The notes below the pieces were generated by a model. It was not told where the DNA came from. It saw only the letters and a list, made by a program, of their open reading frames with translations, and ran no database searches. Position numbers and translations under genes: made by a program. Below, one piece after another: positions 1 through 10,262 of a stretch of DNA of 64,000 nt. Each line of letters begins with the position of its first letter. The first letter of the stretch is position 1. The stretch covers positions 930,001 through 994,000 of the forward strand of contig NZ_CP029197.1 of NCBI RefSeq assembly GCF_008639165.1, given 5' to 3'. Origin of the DNA: Streptomyces venezuelae ATCC 10712. Its GTDB lineage: Bacteria > Actinomycetota > Actinomycetes > Streptomycetales > Streptomycetaceae.

Positions 1-137
1 AGGTCCTCGATGCCGTCGAACCGGAAGGGGTTCGCGGGGGTCGCGCCGAGGATGACGGCGAGCCCGAGGCCGACCGCGATCACGCCGACGGCTCCGGCCC
101 CGGCCGCCTTGCGGGAGGGCAGCGTGGCGCGTCTCAC
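1..137 (-). CDS. Mce family protein, fifth gene of operon (5' part only)
   Basis: Only the first 45 codons lie in the window; the gene runs off the left edge. The GTG start overlaps the stop of the preceding mce gene as GTGA (134-137), which is typical translational coupling. The visible part begins with a short basic stretch and then one hydrophobic segment (about residues 12-32), as expected for the N-terminal membrane anchor of Mce proteins, followed by [11 protein letters not shown]. Its place after four mce genes makes it the mceE-position gene. The MCE domain itself is outside the window, so the family call rests on context. Confidence 0.6.
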   Translation of the reverse strand, partial: MRRATLPSRKAAGAGAVGVIAVGLGLAVILGATPANPFRFDGIED

Positions 138-1195
138 CGCTCCCCCTTTCCGGTGCCGGTGGACGGACCGCCGGGGGCGGCTCCGCCGCCGGCCGAGGCG
201 CCCCCGGTCACCGGCAGCGGGAGCAGGGGTCCGCCCATGCTGATCTCGTTGAGGTTGGCGCGGCCGTCGAGGGTGCGGGTGTCCTTGTTGTACGCGTTGA
301 CGACGTTGCCCGCGGCGAGCGGGGCGACGTCGAGGGCCTCGGCGAGGGAGGCGCGCTGCTCGACGAGGGCCTGGGTGATCGGCACGAGCCGGTCGACGTT
401 CTTCTTCAGTTCGCCGCGGTTGTCCTTGATGAAGGTCTTGACCTGGGCGAGGGCCTTGCCGAGTTCCTTGAGGGCGCCGGCCAGGTCGTCCTTGTTCTCG
501 GCGAAGTAGCCGACGACGTCGTCGAGGCGTTCCTGCGCGGTGCGGACGTCGCCGTCCTTCTCCTTGAGCATGGTGGTGAAGGTCTGGAGCTGGCCGAGGG
601 TGGTGAACAGGTCCTGGCTGCTGCCGTCGAGGGTCTTGGCGGCCTTGCCGAACTGTTCGATGGAGGTGCCGATGGCCGTGCCGTTGCCCTTGAGGTTCTT
701 CGCGCCGGTGTCGAGGAGTTCGGACAGGGCTCCGGCGGAGTTGGCGCCGTCGGGGCCGAGCGCCCGGCTGAGTTCGGTGATGGAGTCGTACAGCTGGTCG
801 ATCTCGACGGGGGTGCGGTTGCGGGCGGCGGGCAGTTCGGCGCCGTCGGCGAGGGCGGGGCCGGTGCGGTAGGCGGGGGTGAGCTGGACGTACCGGTCGG
901 CGACGATGCTGGGGGCGACGACGAGCGCCCGGGCGTCGGCGGGGACGCGTACGCCCTCGTCGAGGCGGAGCCGGACCCGGACCCGGGTGCCCTGCGGCTC
1001 GACGGACTCGACCTCCCCGACCCGTACGCCGAGGACGCGCAGGTCCGAGCCGGCGTAGATGCCGACCGCCCGGTCGAACCAGGCGGTGATCCGGGTGCCG
1101 TCGTCGCCGAGGGCGCGGACGGCGAAGGTCCCGCAGGCGGCGAGCAGCACGAGGGCGAGCCCGGCGACGAGGGGTCTTCTGGGTTTGGTCATCAT
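134..1195 (-). CDS. MCE family protein, MceD position, possible lipoprotein
   Basis: A 353-residue substrate-binding subunit of an Mce importer. It starts with a basic N-terminus and hydrophobic segment ending in LLAAC (cysteine about residue 21), which could be a lipobox; in mycobacterial operons the lipoprotein is usually the MceE subunit, so the labels may not map one to one. The MCE/MlaD domain follows (about 35-115, with [14 protein letters not shown]), then a long helical region, and a Gly/Ser/Pro-rich C-terminus. The ATG overlaps the upstream stop by four bases. It probably forms part of the periplasm-spanning hexamer that passes lipids to the YrbE permeases. Confidence 0.85.
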   Translation of the reverse strand: MMTKPRRPLVAGLALVLLAACGTFAVRALGDDGTRITAWFDRAVGIYAGSDLRVLGVRVGEVESVEPQGTRVRVRLRLDEGVRVPADARALVVAPSIVADRYVQLTPAYRTGPALADGAELPAARNRTPVEIDQLYDSITELSRALGPDGANSAGALSELLDTGAKNLKGNGTAIGTSIEQFGKAAKTLDGSSQDLFTTLGQLQTFTTMLKEKDGDVRTAQERLDDVVGYFAENKDDLAGALKELGKALAQVKTFIKDNRGELKKNVDRLVPITQALVEQRASLAEALDVAPLAAGNVVNAYNKDTRTLDGRANLNEISMGGPLLPLPVTGGASAGGGAAPGGPSTGTGKGER

Positions 1196-2247
1196 TCACC
1201 GCTCCCCTTGGCCGTCGCCTTCTGTTTCGGCGGCTGGCATCCGGTCGTGGGCTGCGAGGCTTCGGGCAGATAGGTACGGGGCACCACGCCGCACAGGTAG
1301 CTGTCGAACCAGCGGCCGCTGCCGAGGGTGTTGCCGACGAGCCGGTAGTACGGGCCGACGAGCGCGAGGGTCTTCTCCAGCTGGCCGCTGTTCTTCTCCA
1401 GGACGCCGGTGACCCTGCTGAGGGCCTTCAGGGTCGGGCCGAGCTGCCGGTCGTTGTCGCCGACGAGGCCGCTGAGTTCGGTGCCGAGGGCCCTGCTGCC
1501 CTTGAGGAGGGCGCGGATGGCGTCGCGGCGCTTCTGGAGTTCGCCGAGGAGGGAACCGCCGTCCTCCAGGAGCGTCTCGAAGCTGGACTTCTTGTTCTCC
1601 AGGGTCTTGGTGAACTGCTTGCTGTTCCGTAGCAGCCGGGCGAGTTCGGCGTCGCGCTTGGAGACGGACCGGGAGAGTTCGGAGAGTCCGGTGGCGGCGT
1701 TGCGGACGTGCGGCGGCGAGTTCTTGAAGGTGTCGGAGATCGTCTCGAAGCTCTCGGCGAGCTTCTCGGTGTCGATCGCGTCGACGGTGCCGCTGAGGTC
1801 CTGGAAGGCCTGGGTGACGTCGTACGGGGAGGTGGTGCGCGACTGCGGGATGCGGGTCCGGGGGTCCTGCCGTTCGGAGCCCAGCGGGTCGAGCGCCAGG
1901 TACTTCTCGCCGAGCAGGGTCTTGATGGCGATGGCGGCGGTGGAGCGGTCGCCGACCCAGGCGTCGCCGACCTCGAACGACACCTTGACCTTGGCCCCGT
2001 CGAGGGCGACCTCGGTGACCTCGCCGACCTTGACGCCGGCGACGCGCACCTCGTCGCCGGTGTCGAGTCCGGCGGCCTCGGTGAAGTCGGCGCTGTAGGT
2101 GGTGCCGCCGCCGACGAGGGGGAGCCGTTCCACGTTGTAGGCGAGGGCGGCCAGCAGGGCGAGGAGGAGGAGCCCGACGACGGCGACGGCGACGGGGCTG
2201 CGTTCCTTGACCGGCTTGAACAGGGGGCGGGGGCTCATCCGCGGCAC
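1192..2247 (-). CDS. MCE family protein, MceC position
   Basis: A 351-residue protein with a single N-terminal membrane segment (about residues 19-38), an MCE domain (about 45-125, with [15 protein letters not shown]), a long alpha-helical region predicted to form the tube of the Mce complex, and a C-terminal region with cysteines (CGVVPR, TTGCQPP) that may form a disulfide. It overlaps the preceding gene by 13 bases and the following one by 4, so the operon is tightly coupled. The sequence supports a role in lipid shuttling across the envelope; the substrate cannot be read from it. Confidence 0.88.
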   Translation of the reverse strand: MPRMSPRPLFKPVKERSPVAVAVVGLLLLALLAALAYNVERLPLVGGGTTYSADFTEAAGLDTGDEVRVAGVKVGEVTEVALDGAKVKVSFEVGDAWVGDRSTAAIAIKTLLGEKYLALDPLGSERQDPRTRIPQSRTTSPYDVTQAFQDLSGTVDAIDTEKLAESFETISDTFKNSPPHVRNAATGLSELSRSVSKRDAELARLLRNSKQFTKTLENKKSSFETLLEDGGSLLGELQKRRDAIRALLKGSRALGTELSGLVGDNDRQLGPTLKALSRVTGVLEKNSGQLEKTLALVGPYYRLVGNTLGSGRWFDSYLCGVVPRTYLPEASQPTTGCQPPKQKATAKGSGE

Positions 2248-3290
2248 CTCGGTTCGGTCACGGCGATGCCGGTGGGCGGCTTGGAGCCGTCGGAGGTTCC
2301 CACGCCGCTCACGCGCGCCTCGCAGAGGTAGAGGTTGAACCAGGAGCCGTACGAGGACAGCCGGGCCAGGGCGGTCATCTTGGCCGGGTTGTTGGCGAGG
2401 AAGGCCTCGATGGCGGGGGTGTGGTCGCCGAGGGTGCCGGAGAGCCGGCCCAGTTCGCGGATGTCCTTCTTGAGGGGGGCCCGGCCCTCCTGGAACAGTC
2501 CGGCGGTCGTGGTGGTGAGGGCGCCGATGGCCTGGACGGCCTCGCCGAGGGGCTTGCGGTCGGCGTTGAAGCCGGTGACGAGTTTCTGGAGGGTGACGAC
2601 GAGGTCGCCGAAGGCGGCCTCGCGGTTGTTGAGGGTGGCGAGGACGGTGTTGAGGTGGGTGATGACCTGGCCGATGACCTGATCCTTGGCGGCGACCGTC
2701 TTGGTGAGGGAGCCGATGTGGCGCATGAGGCTGTCGACGGTGCCGCTCTCGCCCTGGAGGACCTGCACGAGCGAGCCGGCGAGGTCGTTGACGTCGGCGG
2801 GCGAGAGGCCCTCGAAGAGCGGTTTGAAGCCGTTGAACAGCAGGGTCAGGTCGAGGGCGGGCGTGGTGCGGTCGAGGGGGATGGTCTCCCCCTCCGCGAG
2901 GGTGCCGTTCAGGTCCCCGCTGCCCCGGCCGAGGGAGACGTAGCGCTGTCCGACCATGTTGAGGTACTTCACGGCGGCGGTCGCGGAGCGGGGCACGGAG
3001 CGGTCCTCGCGGACCGTGAAGGTGACCTGGGCCGTGCGTCGTTCGACGACGCGCACGTCGGTGACCTCGCCGACCTTCACGCCGGCGATGCGCACCGAGT
3101 CGCCCTTGACGAGCCCGGTGACGTCGGTGAACAGCGCCTTGTACGAGTGGGTGGCGGAGCCGACGCCGGTGTTGGCGATGCTGAGGCCGAGCACCGTGGT
3201 GGCCAGCGCCGTGACCAGGACGAAGGCGAGGGACTTCAGGAGCGTCCCGGTCAGGCCGCGGCGCCGGGTGTGGGAGGGCGGTGTCGTCAT
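2235..3290 (-). CDS. MCE family protein, MceB position
   Basis: A 351-residue Mce subunit. The hydrophobic anchor is at about residues 17-40 and the MCE domain at about 48-125 ([16 protein letters not shown]). A helical stretch follows, and the conserved C-terminal NLYLCEARVSG with a cysteine resembles the end of MceC next door. Start and stop overlap the neighbouring mce genes. Four complete paralogous mce genes of 350-420 residues in a row is the normal architecture of actinobacterial mce operons. Confidence 0.88.
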   Translation of the reverse strand: MTTPPSHTRRRGLTGTLLKSLAFVLVTALATTVLGLSIANTGVGSATHSYKALFTDVTGLVKGDSVRIAGVKVGEVTDVRVVERRTAQVTFTVREDRSVPRSATAAVKYLNMVGQRYVSLGRGSGDLNGTLAEGETIPLDRTTPALDLTLLFNGFKPLFEGLSPADVNDLAGSLVQVLQGESGTVDSLMRHIGSLTKTVAAKDQVIGQVITHLNTVLATLNNREAAFGDLVVTLQKLVTGFNADRKPLGEAVQAIGALTTTTAGLFQEGRAPLKKDIRELGRLSGTLGDHTPAIEAFLANNPAKMTALARLSSYGSWFNLYLCEARVSGVGTSDGSKPPTGIAVTEPRCRG

Positions 3291-4540
3291 CGCAGGGTCA
3301 CCTCCGCGCCGCGGAACGCGGGGCCGGCCAGCATGCTGCTCCAGTCGGGGAGGTCGCCGGGCCGCTTCTGCGCCCCGGGGGCGAGGAGTTCGTTGACGAG
3401 GTCGTTCTCCTGCGGGGAGTTGGCGGGGCCGAGCTGCTGGTCGGCGGCGACGGACGCGCGTGCGGCGGGGGCGGTCGGGATGCCGAGGTAGGGCACGGGG
3501 TAGCAGCGCGGGCCGCCGCCCGCTCCGTACGAGGGCTTGTCCCGGCCGGGGACGTAGGCGCCGCGCGAGGGCACGGTGGTGACGTCGACGTGGAGTCCGG
3601 GGCGGTCGGTGCCCTTGCCGAGCGCCTTGTCCATGGCCGGCACGAACTGGGCGAGGGTGCGCAGGGTGCAGGGGAAGGACGGGGAGTACTCGGCGAGCAG
3701 TTCGAGGGTGGGCCGGCTGGTGGCGCTGAGCCGGATGATGTTGTCCTTGTTCTGGCGCAGGAAGGCGGTGACGTCCTCGGCGGTCCGGGTGGTGGCGCCG
3801 AAGGTGCGGGCCAGCTCGCCCTCCTTCTCGGCGAGGGTGCCGCTGGTGGTGGTGAAGTCGGTGAGCGCCGTGACGATGTCCGGTGCGGCGTCCGCGTAGA
3901 GGTGGCTGACCTTCACGAGCTGTTTCAGATCCCGGGTGAGGGCGGGCAGTTGGGGGTTGAAGGCGCGCAGGTGGGCGTCGAGCTGGGCGAGGGTGTCGCC
4001 GAGCTTGTCGCCGCGGCCTTCCAGTGCCTTGGAGACCGCCGACAGGGTCGCCGACAGCTTCTGCGGCTGGACGGCGGTGAGCATCGGCAGGACGTTGTCG
4101 AGGACCTGCTGGAGTTCGACGGCGTTGCTCGAGCGGTCCTCCGGGATCACGGCTCCGGGGCCGAGTGGCTTCGCCGAGGGGTTCCCTGGCGGTACGAGGG
4201 CGACGAACCGTTCGCCGAAGAGCGTGGTGGGCAGCATCTGGGCGCGGACGTCGGAGGGGACGTGGCGGAGGGTGCCGGGCCGCATGGCGAGGGTGAGCCG
4301 GGCTCCGCCGTCGACGGCGTCGATGGCGCGGACCTCGCCGATGACGACGCCGCGGAGTTTGACCTCGGCGCCGAGGTGCATCTCGTTGCCGACGCTGCCG
4401 GTCTCGACGACGACGGGGTCGGAGTCGGTGAACTTCTTGTCGTAGACGGCGACCGCCAGCCAGGCAAGCAGGGCGGGCACCAGCAGGAAGACGACGCCGG
4501 CGAACCGGCGGCGGAGGGTCTCGGCCGTTGAGTCGCTCAT
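3287..4540 (-). CDS. MCE family protein, MceA position
   Basis: A 417-residue protein, the first Mce subunit after the permeases and the longest, as is usual for MceA. A membrane anchor (about residues 14-33) precedes the MCE domain (about 45-125, GAEVKLRGVVIGEVRAI). The helical tube region and a C-terminal extension with a conserved cysteine pair (FPCTLRT, GPRCYPV) follow. One base separates its ATG from the stop of the second yrbE gene. A member of a lipid importer is the best reading. Confidence 0.9.
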   Translation of the reverse strand: MSDSTAETLRRRFAGVVFLLVPALLAWLAVAVYDKKFTDSDPVVVETGSVGNEMHLGAEVKLRGVVIGEVRAIDAVDGGARLTLAMRPGTLRHVPSDVRAQMLPTTLFGERFVALVPPGNPSAKPLGPGAVIPEDRSSNAVELQQVLDNVLPMLTAVQPQKLSATLSAVSKALEGRGDKLGDTLAQLDAHLRAFNPQLPALTRDLKQLVKVSHLYADAAPDIVTALTDFTTTSGTLAEKEGELARTFGATTRTAEDVTAFLRQNKDNIIRLSATSRPTLELLAEYSPSFPCTLRTLAQFVPAMDKALGKGTDRPGLHVDVTTVPSRGAYVPGRDKPSYGAGGGPRCYPVPYLGIPTAPAARASVAADQQLGPANSPQENDLVNELLAPGAQKRPGDLPDWSSMLAGPAFRGAEVTLR

Positions 4541-4541
4541 C

Positions 4542-5348
4542 TCACCCCGCCACCTTCACGGTCGTGGTCGCGCCCCAGAGGGCCAGCGACAGGAAGAAGT
4601 CGGTGACGCTGATCAGCACGATGGCGTTGCGCACGGAGCGGCCGACGGCGATGCCGACGCCGGCGGGGCCGCCGGAGGCGCGGAAGCCGTAGTAGCAGTG
4701 GGCGATGATCACCATCACGCTGAAGATCAGCACCTTGAGCACCGAGAGCAGGACGTCCGTCGGCGACAGGAAGAGGTTGAAGTAGTGGTCGTAGGTCCCC
4801 TGGGACTGGCCGTTGAAGAGGACGGTGACGTAGCGGGAGGCCAGGTAGGAGGAGAGCAGGCCGATCGCGTACAGCGGGACGATGGCGACGACGCCCGCGA
4901 TGATGCGGGTGGTGACCAGGTAGGGCATGGAGCGGATGCCCATGCCTTCGAGGGCGTCGACCTCCTCGTTGATGCGCATGGCGCCGAGCTGTGCGGTGAA
5001 TCCGGCGCCGACGGTCGCGGAGAGGGCGAGTCCGGCGACGAGGGGGGCGATCTCGCGGGTGTTGAAGTACGCGGAGACGAAGCCGGTGAAGGCCGCGGTG
5101 CCGATCTGTTCGAGGGCGGCGTAGCCCTGGAGGCCGACGACGGTGCCGGTGAAGAGGGTCATCGCGACCATGACGCCGATGGTGCCGCCGATGACGCCGA
5201 GGCCACCGGAGCCGAAGGCGACCTCGGCGAGCAGGCGCTGCACCTCCTTGAGGTACCGGCGCAGTGTTCTGGGGATCCAGAGCAGGGCCTTGACGTAGAA
5301 CAGGAGCTGGTCGCCGGACCGGTCGAGCCAGACGAAGGGGGAGGCCAT
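4542..5348 (-). CDS. MlaE/YrbE family ABC permease, second permease (YrbEB)
   Basis: A 268-residue integral membrane protein with five to six hydrophobic segments and the family signature NEEVDALEGMG (about residues 127-137), equivalent to the EExDALxxMG motif that contacts the ATPase. It is the partner of the permease encoded just upstream (5 bases apart); actinobacterial Mce importers use such YrbEA/YrbEB heterodimers. It would form the inner-membrane channel that receives lipid from the Mce tube. Confidence 0.93.
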   Translation of the reverse strand: MASPFVWLDRSGDQLLFYVKALLWIPRTLRRYLKEVQRLLAEVAFGSGGLGVIGGTIGVMVAMTLFTGTVVGLQGYAALEQIGTAAFTGFVSAYFNTREIAPLVAGLALSATVGAGFTAQLGAMRINEEVDALEGMGIRSMPYLVTTRIIAGVVAIVPLYAIGLLSSYLASRYVTVLFNGQSQGTYDHYFNLFLSPTDVLLSVLKVLIFSVMVIIAHCYYGFRASGGPAGVGIAVGRSVRNAIVLISVTDFFLSLALWGATTTVKVAG

Positions 5349-5353
5349 CGCTC

Positions 5354-6118
5354 TCAGCCTCCCTTCGGCGGGACGATCTGGAGGTAGATGCCGGTCAGCA
5401 CCATGTTCACGAAGAACAGCAGCATGAAGGTGATGACGACGGACTGGTTGACGGCGTCGCCGACCCCCTTGGGTCCGCCGCGGGGGTTGAGTCCCCGGTA
5501 GGCGGCGACGATGCCGGCGATGAACCCGAAGATGAGGGCCTTGAGTTCGCTGATGTAGAGGTCGGGCAGCTGGGCGAGGGCGGAGAAGCTGGAGAGGTAG
5601 GCGCCGGGGGTGCCGCCCTGGAGGATGATGTTGAAGAAGTAGCCGCCCAGGGTGCCGACGACCGAGACCATGCCGTTGAGCAGCACGGCGACCGCCATGG
5701 TGGCGAGGACCCGCGGGACGACGAGGCGCTGGACGGGTGAGACGCCCATGACCTCCATCGCGTCGAGTTCCTCCCGGATCTTGCGGGAGCCGAGGTCGGC
5801 GCAGATGGCGGAGCCGCCGGCGCCGGCGATCAGGAGGGCGACGATGAGCGGGCTCGCCTGCTGGATGACGGCGAGGACGCTGGCGCCGCCGGTGAACGAC
5901 TGGGCACCCAACTGCTGGGTGAGCGAGCCGACCTGAAGGGCGATCACCGCGCCGAACGGGATGGAGACGAGCGCGGCGGGCAGGATGGTGACGCTGGCGA
6001 CGAACCAGAACTGTTCGAGGAACTCCCGGAACTGGAAGGGCCGCCGGAAGACGGCCCGGCTCACCTCTGCGGCGAGGGCGAAGAGGCGGCCGGTCTGCCG
6101 CAGCGCGCCGGTGATCAC
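5354..6118 (-). CDS. MlaE/YrbE family ABC permease, first permease (YrbEA)
   Basis: A 254-residue permease. The open frame extends further upstream, but the real start is the GTG at 6118, which overlaps the ATPase stop as GTGA; the upstream extension is antisense-like and Arg/Pro-rich. It has several hydrophobic segments, and the ATPase-coupling motif REELDAMEVMG lies about residues 112-122. It is the first of two YrbE genes and sits directly after the ATPase gene, completing the ABC core of the Mce system. Confidence 0.93.
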   Translation of the reverse strand: MITGALRQTGRLFALAAEVSRAVFRRPFQFREFLEQFWFVASVTILPAALVSIPFGAVIALQVGSLTQQLGAQSFTGGASVLAVIQQASPLIVALLIAGAGGSAICADLGSRKIREELDAMEVMGVSPVQRLVVPRVLATMAVAVLLNGMVSVVGTLGGYFFNIILQGGTPGAYLSSFSALAQLPDLYISELKALIFGFIAGIVAAYRGLNPRGGPKGVGDAVNQSVVITFMLLFFVNMVLTGIYLQIVPPKGG

Positions 6119-7131
6119 GAGCCGCTCCCGGTGATCCGTTCCCGCTGGGGCAGGGTGTACGGCGTATCGCTCTTGGCGTACGTGTCGCGGATGGCGGCCC
6201 GGGCGGCGGGCGGGAGCCGGTCGAGCATCCCGAGGACGCGCTCGCGGCGGCGTCCGACGGCCGCGCGGGGCGGCAGGCCGGGGGACGGTTCGAGCTGCGG
6301 GACGATGACGCGGGGCGCCGCCACGTGCGGCGCGGGGTTGTCCAGCTCGGCGGCGAGCAGGGCGGCGTCCTTCTCCTCGGACATGCCGATGGGTCCTTCG
6401 CGGCGGCCGGCGAGGAACTGGGTGACGACGGGCTCGTCGCTGGTGAGGAGCACCTCGCGGGGGCCGAAGGTGACGAGGTTGCGCCGGAAGAACATCCCCA
6501 TGTTGTCGGGGACGGTGGCGGCGATGTCGAGGTTGTGGGTGACGATCAGCATCGTCGCGTCGATCCGCGCGTTGAGGTCGATGAGGAGCTGGGAGAGGTA
6601 CGCGGTGCGGACGGGGTCGAGTCCGGAGTCGGGTTCGTCGCACAGGACGATCTGCGGGTCGAGGACCAGGGCCCGGGCGAGGCCGGCTCGTTTGCGCATG
6701 CCGCCGCTGATCTCGCCGGGGAGTTTGCCCTCCGCGCCGAGGAGGCCGACGAGTTCGATCCGTTCCATGACGATGCGGCGGATCTCGGACTCCCGCTTGC
6801 GGGTGTGCTCGCGCAGCGGGAAGGCGATGTTGTCGAAGAGGGTCATCGAGCCGAAGAGGGCGCCGTCCTGGAACATGAGGCCGAAGAGTTTCCGGGTCTC
6901 GTAGATGTCCCGTTCGGGGCTGCTGACCATGTCGACCCCGTTGATGAGGACGCGGCCCTGCTGGGGTTTCAGCAGCCCGATGAGCGATTTCAGGAAGACC
7001 GTCTTCCCGGTACCGGAAGGGCCGAGCATGACGCTCACCTCTCCGGCCGGCAATGTCAAGGTCACGTCCTGCCAGATATTCTGCTTGCCAAAGGACATGG
7101 TCAGACCCTCAACCACTACTTCGATTCCCAT
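6115..7131 (-). CDS. Mce-system ABC transporter ATPase (Mkl/MceG/MlaF type)
   Basis: A 338-residue ATPase with Walker A GPSGTGKT (37-44), Q-loop FQDG (about 87-90), signature ISGGMRKRAG (141-150), Walker B IVLCDEP (161-167) and switch histidine in IVTHN. The degenerate SGGM signature is typical of the MlaF/Mkl family. A C-terminal extension of about 90 residues is also typical. I chose the ATG at 7131 because GGAGGT lies just before it; an in-frame ATG six codons upstream has no ribosome site. Having the ATPase in the operon differs from mycobacteria, where mceG is usually elsewhere. It powers lipid uptake. Confidence 0.94.
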   Translation of the reverse strand: MGIEVVVEGLTMSFGKQNIWQDVTLTLPAGEVSVMLGPSGTGKTVFLKSLIGLLKPQQGRVLINGVDMVSSPERDIYETRKLFGLMFQDGALFGSMTLFDNIAFPLREHTRKRESEIRRIVMERIELVGLLGAEGKLPGEISGGMRKRAGLARALVLDPQIVLCDEPDSGLDPVRTAYLSQLLIDLNARIDATMLIVTHNLDIAATVPDNMGMFFRRNLVTFGPREVLLTSDEPVVTQFLAGRREGPIGMSEEKDAALLAAELDNPAPHVAAPRVIVPQLEPSPGLPPRAAVGRRRERVLGMLDRLPPAARAAIRDTYAKSDTPYTLPQRERITGSGS

Positions 7132-7238
7132 CCCACCTCCAGCAAGCATGCGTCGGGCGTGCGCCGCGGGCGCACGTTAAGTCGGTGCGGATCACTCGGA
7201 CAAGGGGCGTGGCGCAGAATCCTTGATCCGCTCCGGAA

Positions 7239-7280
7239 TTTGTCACCGTGGAGACAAAGCCGGGCGGGGCGTTTGTCTCC
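7239..7280. promoter_or_regulatory. Inverted repeats with TTTGTC half-sites
   Basis: TTTGTC at 7239-7244 faces GACAAA at 7253-7258, and GGAGACAAA (7250-7258) faces a perfect TTTGTCTCC (7272-7280) 13 bases on. Further copies lie at 7436-7441 and 7492-7497. They are about 110-150 bases upstream of the mce ATPase start, so this is a candidate operator for a regulator of the mce and secreted-protein operons. The binding protein is unknown; the PucR-type regulator at 11421 is a candidate by position only. Confidence 0.45.
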
Positions 7281-7582
7281 GTCGGCACATAGTGGTGGTC
7301 CGACCTGCGACTGAGCACCGCCCCGGGAACGCTACGGCCCAGTAACCTCCCCGGGCAATACCGGATTCCCAGTTTTCTCCGGGCGGCGGCGACCGTCCGG
7401 TCATTTATCAGCCAGGACATAGTTCCGGGTCTTGGTTTGTCATCGCCGAGAGTAAATGGCCGCCCCGGCGGCGCACCGGCGAGCAGCACGTGACAAATCG
7501 CCCGGTGACCTCGGTTGATCGATCATAATTGTCGACATTGCGCACCCCGGAACCAAGGGGATTCAAGCCACCGCTCACCGGC

Positions 7583-8384
<802 letters not shown>

Positions 8385-8515
8385 GGCGCGCGACCGCGTC
8401 CGCCCGGCCGGTGACCCCGGCCGGGCGGACCGGGCTGTCCCCGGCCCCCGCCCCCCTTCCCCGACCGCCGTCCCCCTTCGCGTTCGCACGCGCACGACCC
8501 CGAGCGGAGCACCAG

Positions 8516-10168
8516 ATGAGAGGCCTGCGAGCCGCCCAGCGACCCTCCCGCGCCCCCGCCCGCGGCGCGGCCATCGCCGCACTCGTGGCGCTCGCCCCCC
8601 TCCTCCCCGCCGCGGCCGTGGCCCTTGACCCGCACACGGTCGACGCCGAACTGCCCTATCTCTGCGCGCTGCCCTCGGGCGAACAACCCGCGAAGGTACG
8701 GATCCGGGCGACCCTCCCCGACCGGGTGGCCGTCGGCGAGGCGGTCCGGCCCACCGGGGCCGGCACGACCGTGGAGCTCCCGGCCGCGGCCGTCGCCGAT
8801 CTCACCGCGCTCAAGGCCGCCACCGTCGGGGCGGAGACGCTGCTCTCGGTCGCCGCGGGCCAGAACGGCCGTACCACCGAGGTCACCTGGGCCGGCACGG
8901 CGCAGCCCGTCGGGGTGCCCGCCGAGGGCCCGCTCGCGCTCACCACGACCGGCGACGTCCCCACCCTCACCACGGACAGCGCCGGTGACCTGACCCTCAC
9001 CGCCGGGAAGCTCGCCCTCGGCCTCGCCCTCAGCACGGCCGACGGCGCGGCCACCACCCCGGCGTCCCTCTCCGTCACCTGCGTCCCGGCGAAGGAGGCG
9101 GAGGGCCGCACGGTGCTCGCCACGGTCCCCGTCGGCGCCGGCACCCCCACCGGGAGCCCGAGCTATCCCGCCGGCCCGTCGGCCTCCCCGTCCTCCGGCC
9201 TCCCCTCCGCCCCCTCCGTCCCCTCTGCCTCATCCGGCTCATCCGGCTCTCCGCTGCCGTCGTCCCCGACCGGGCGGCCGACCGGAGGCGGGACGAGCGG
9301 GGCGCCCAAGGACCCGGAGTCCCCGCACGAGGCGGCGAAGGGCCCGCGGGCGGTCGCCGAGAACGCGACCGGCGGGCCGGCGGGCCGGCGGAAGGCGCCG
9401 CCCTGCGTGACCGAGAAGCCGACCTCCACCTCGCTCTCCGCGTACATCACCGGCTACTCCAACGTGCGGAAGCTGAACGGGGCCTCGCTCATCCCGGTGT
9501 CCTGCGTGCAGATCGAGCAGGGCGAGCCGGTGATCGACTTCCGGCCGGACGGAACCATCCACCTGCTCCAGAAGTCGATGGGCTCGCTCCTGTACCAGGG
9601 GCGCAAGCAGTCCCCGCCCTTCACCTCCACGTTCCTGACCTTCGGCTTCGCCCCGACCACGGCGACCCTGGTCCTGGAGCAGGCCGGACCCATGACCGTC
9701 GAGTCGGACGTCCTCCTCGTCTTCCCCGACAACATCGCGGAGACCTACATCCGGGTGCCGCTCGTCCTGCGCGTCCTCGACGTCAAGGTCAACGGCACGC
9801 GACTGGACGTCGGCCCGAACTGCCGCACGGTCACACCGCTCGCCTCCCCCGAGCCGAATCCCGCCAAGTACCCCGGCGACCACCTGGTGCTGCTCGGCAA
9901 GGGCCAGCTCCTCAACGGCACCGACGCCACCGGCTACGTCCTCACCAGCGGCGGCCCGCTCACCGGCGAGGTGACCGTCCCCGCCTTCAAGGGCTGCGGC
10001 GCCGGCGGCGAGAACCTCGACCGGCTCCTCACCGCCTCCATCTCCGGCCCCGGCAACCACATCAAGCAGATCCAGGGCCAGACCTGCGCGGTGGGCGTCG
10101 AGGTGCCCACCGAGGGCCAGTGCACCAAGGACCGCCAGCCGTACGTGGTCCCCAAGCCCGAGCGCTGA
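8516..10168 (+). CDS. Large secreted protein, DUF6801-like N-terminal domain
   Basis: A 550-residue exported protein. The ATG at 8516 is followed by a basic stretch, hydrophobic core and an AAAVA cleavage site near residue 36; the 35 codons upstream in the same frame are Pro/Arg-rich and not a signal. The N-terminal domain (about 40-205) resembles the Streptomyces DUF6801 type (PYLCALP ... LSVTCVP, two cysteines). A low-complexity Ser/Pro linker (about 215-300) leads to a C-terminal beta-rich domain (about 310-550) with several cysteines. The DUF name is from memory; the function is unknown. The gene follows the first secreted gene by 131 bases. Confidence 0.85.
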   Translation: MRGLRAAQRPSRAPARGAAIAALVALAPLLPAAAVALDPHTVDAELPYLCALPSGEQPAKVRIRATLPDRVAVGEAVRPTGAGTTVELPAAAVADLTALKAATVGAETLLSVAAGQNGRTTEVTWAGTAQPVGVPAEGPLALTTTGDVPTLTTDSAGDLTLTAGKLALGLALSTADGAATTPASLSVTCVPAKEAEGRTVLATVPVGAGTPTGSPSYPAGPSASPSSGLPSAPSVPSASSGSSGSPLPSSPTGRPTGGGTSGAPKDPESPHEAAKGPRAVAENATGGPAGRRKAPPCVTEKPTSTSLSAYITGYSNVRKLNGASLIPVSCVQIEQGEPVIDFRPDGTIHLLQKSMGSLLYQGRKQSPPFTSTFLTFGFAPTTATLVLEQAGPMTVESDVLLVFPDNIAETYIRVPLVLRVLDVKVNGTRLDVGPNCRTVTPLASPEPNPAKYPGDHLVLLGKGQLLNGTDATGYVLTSGGPLTGEVTVPAFKGCGAGGENLDRLLTASISGPGNHIKQIQGQTCAVGVEVPTEGQCTKDRQPYVVPKPER

Positions 10169-10262
10169 GCCGGCCCACCCGCCGAACCCCGCGCTTCCCC
10201 CCGCATCCCCTCGTCCCCCGGACCCACCGCATCCCCCGCCCCTCAACGGAAGGCACCCCGCC

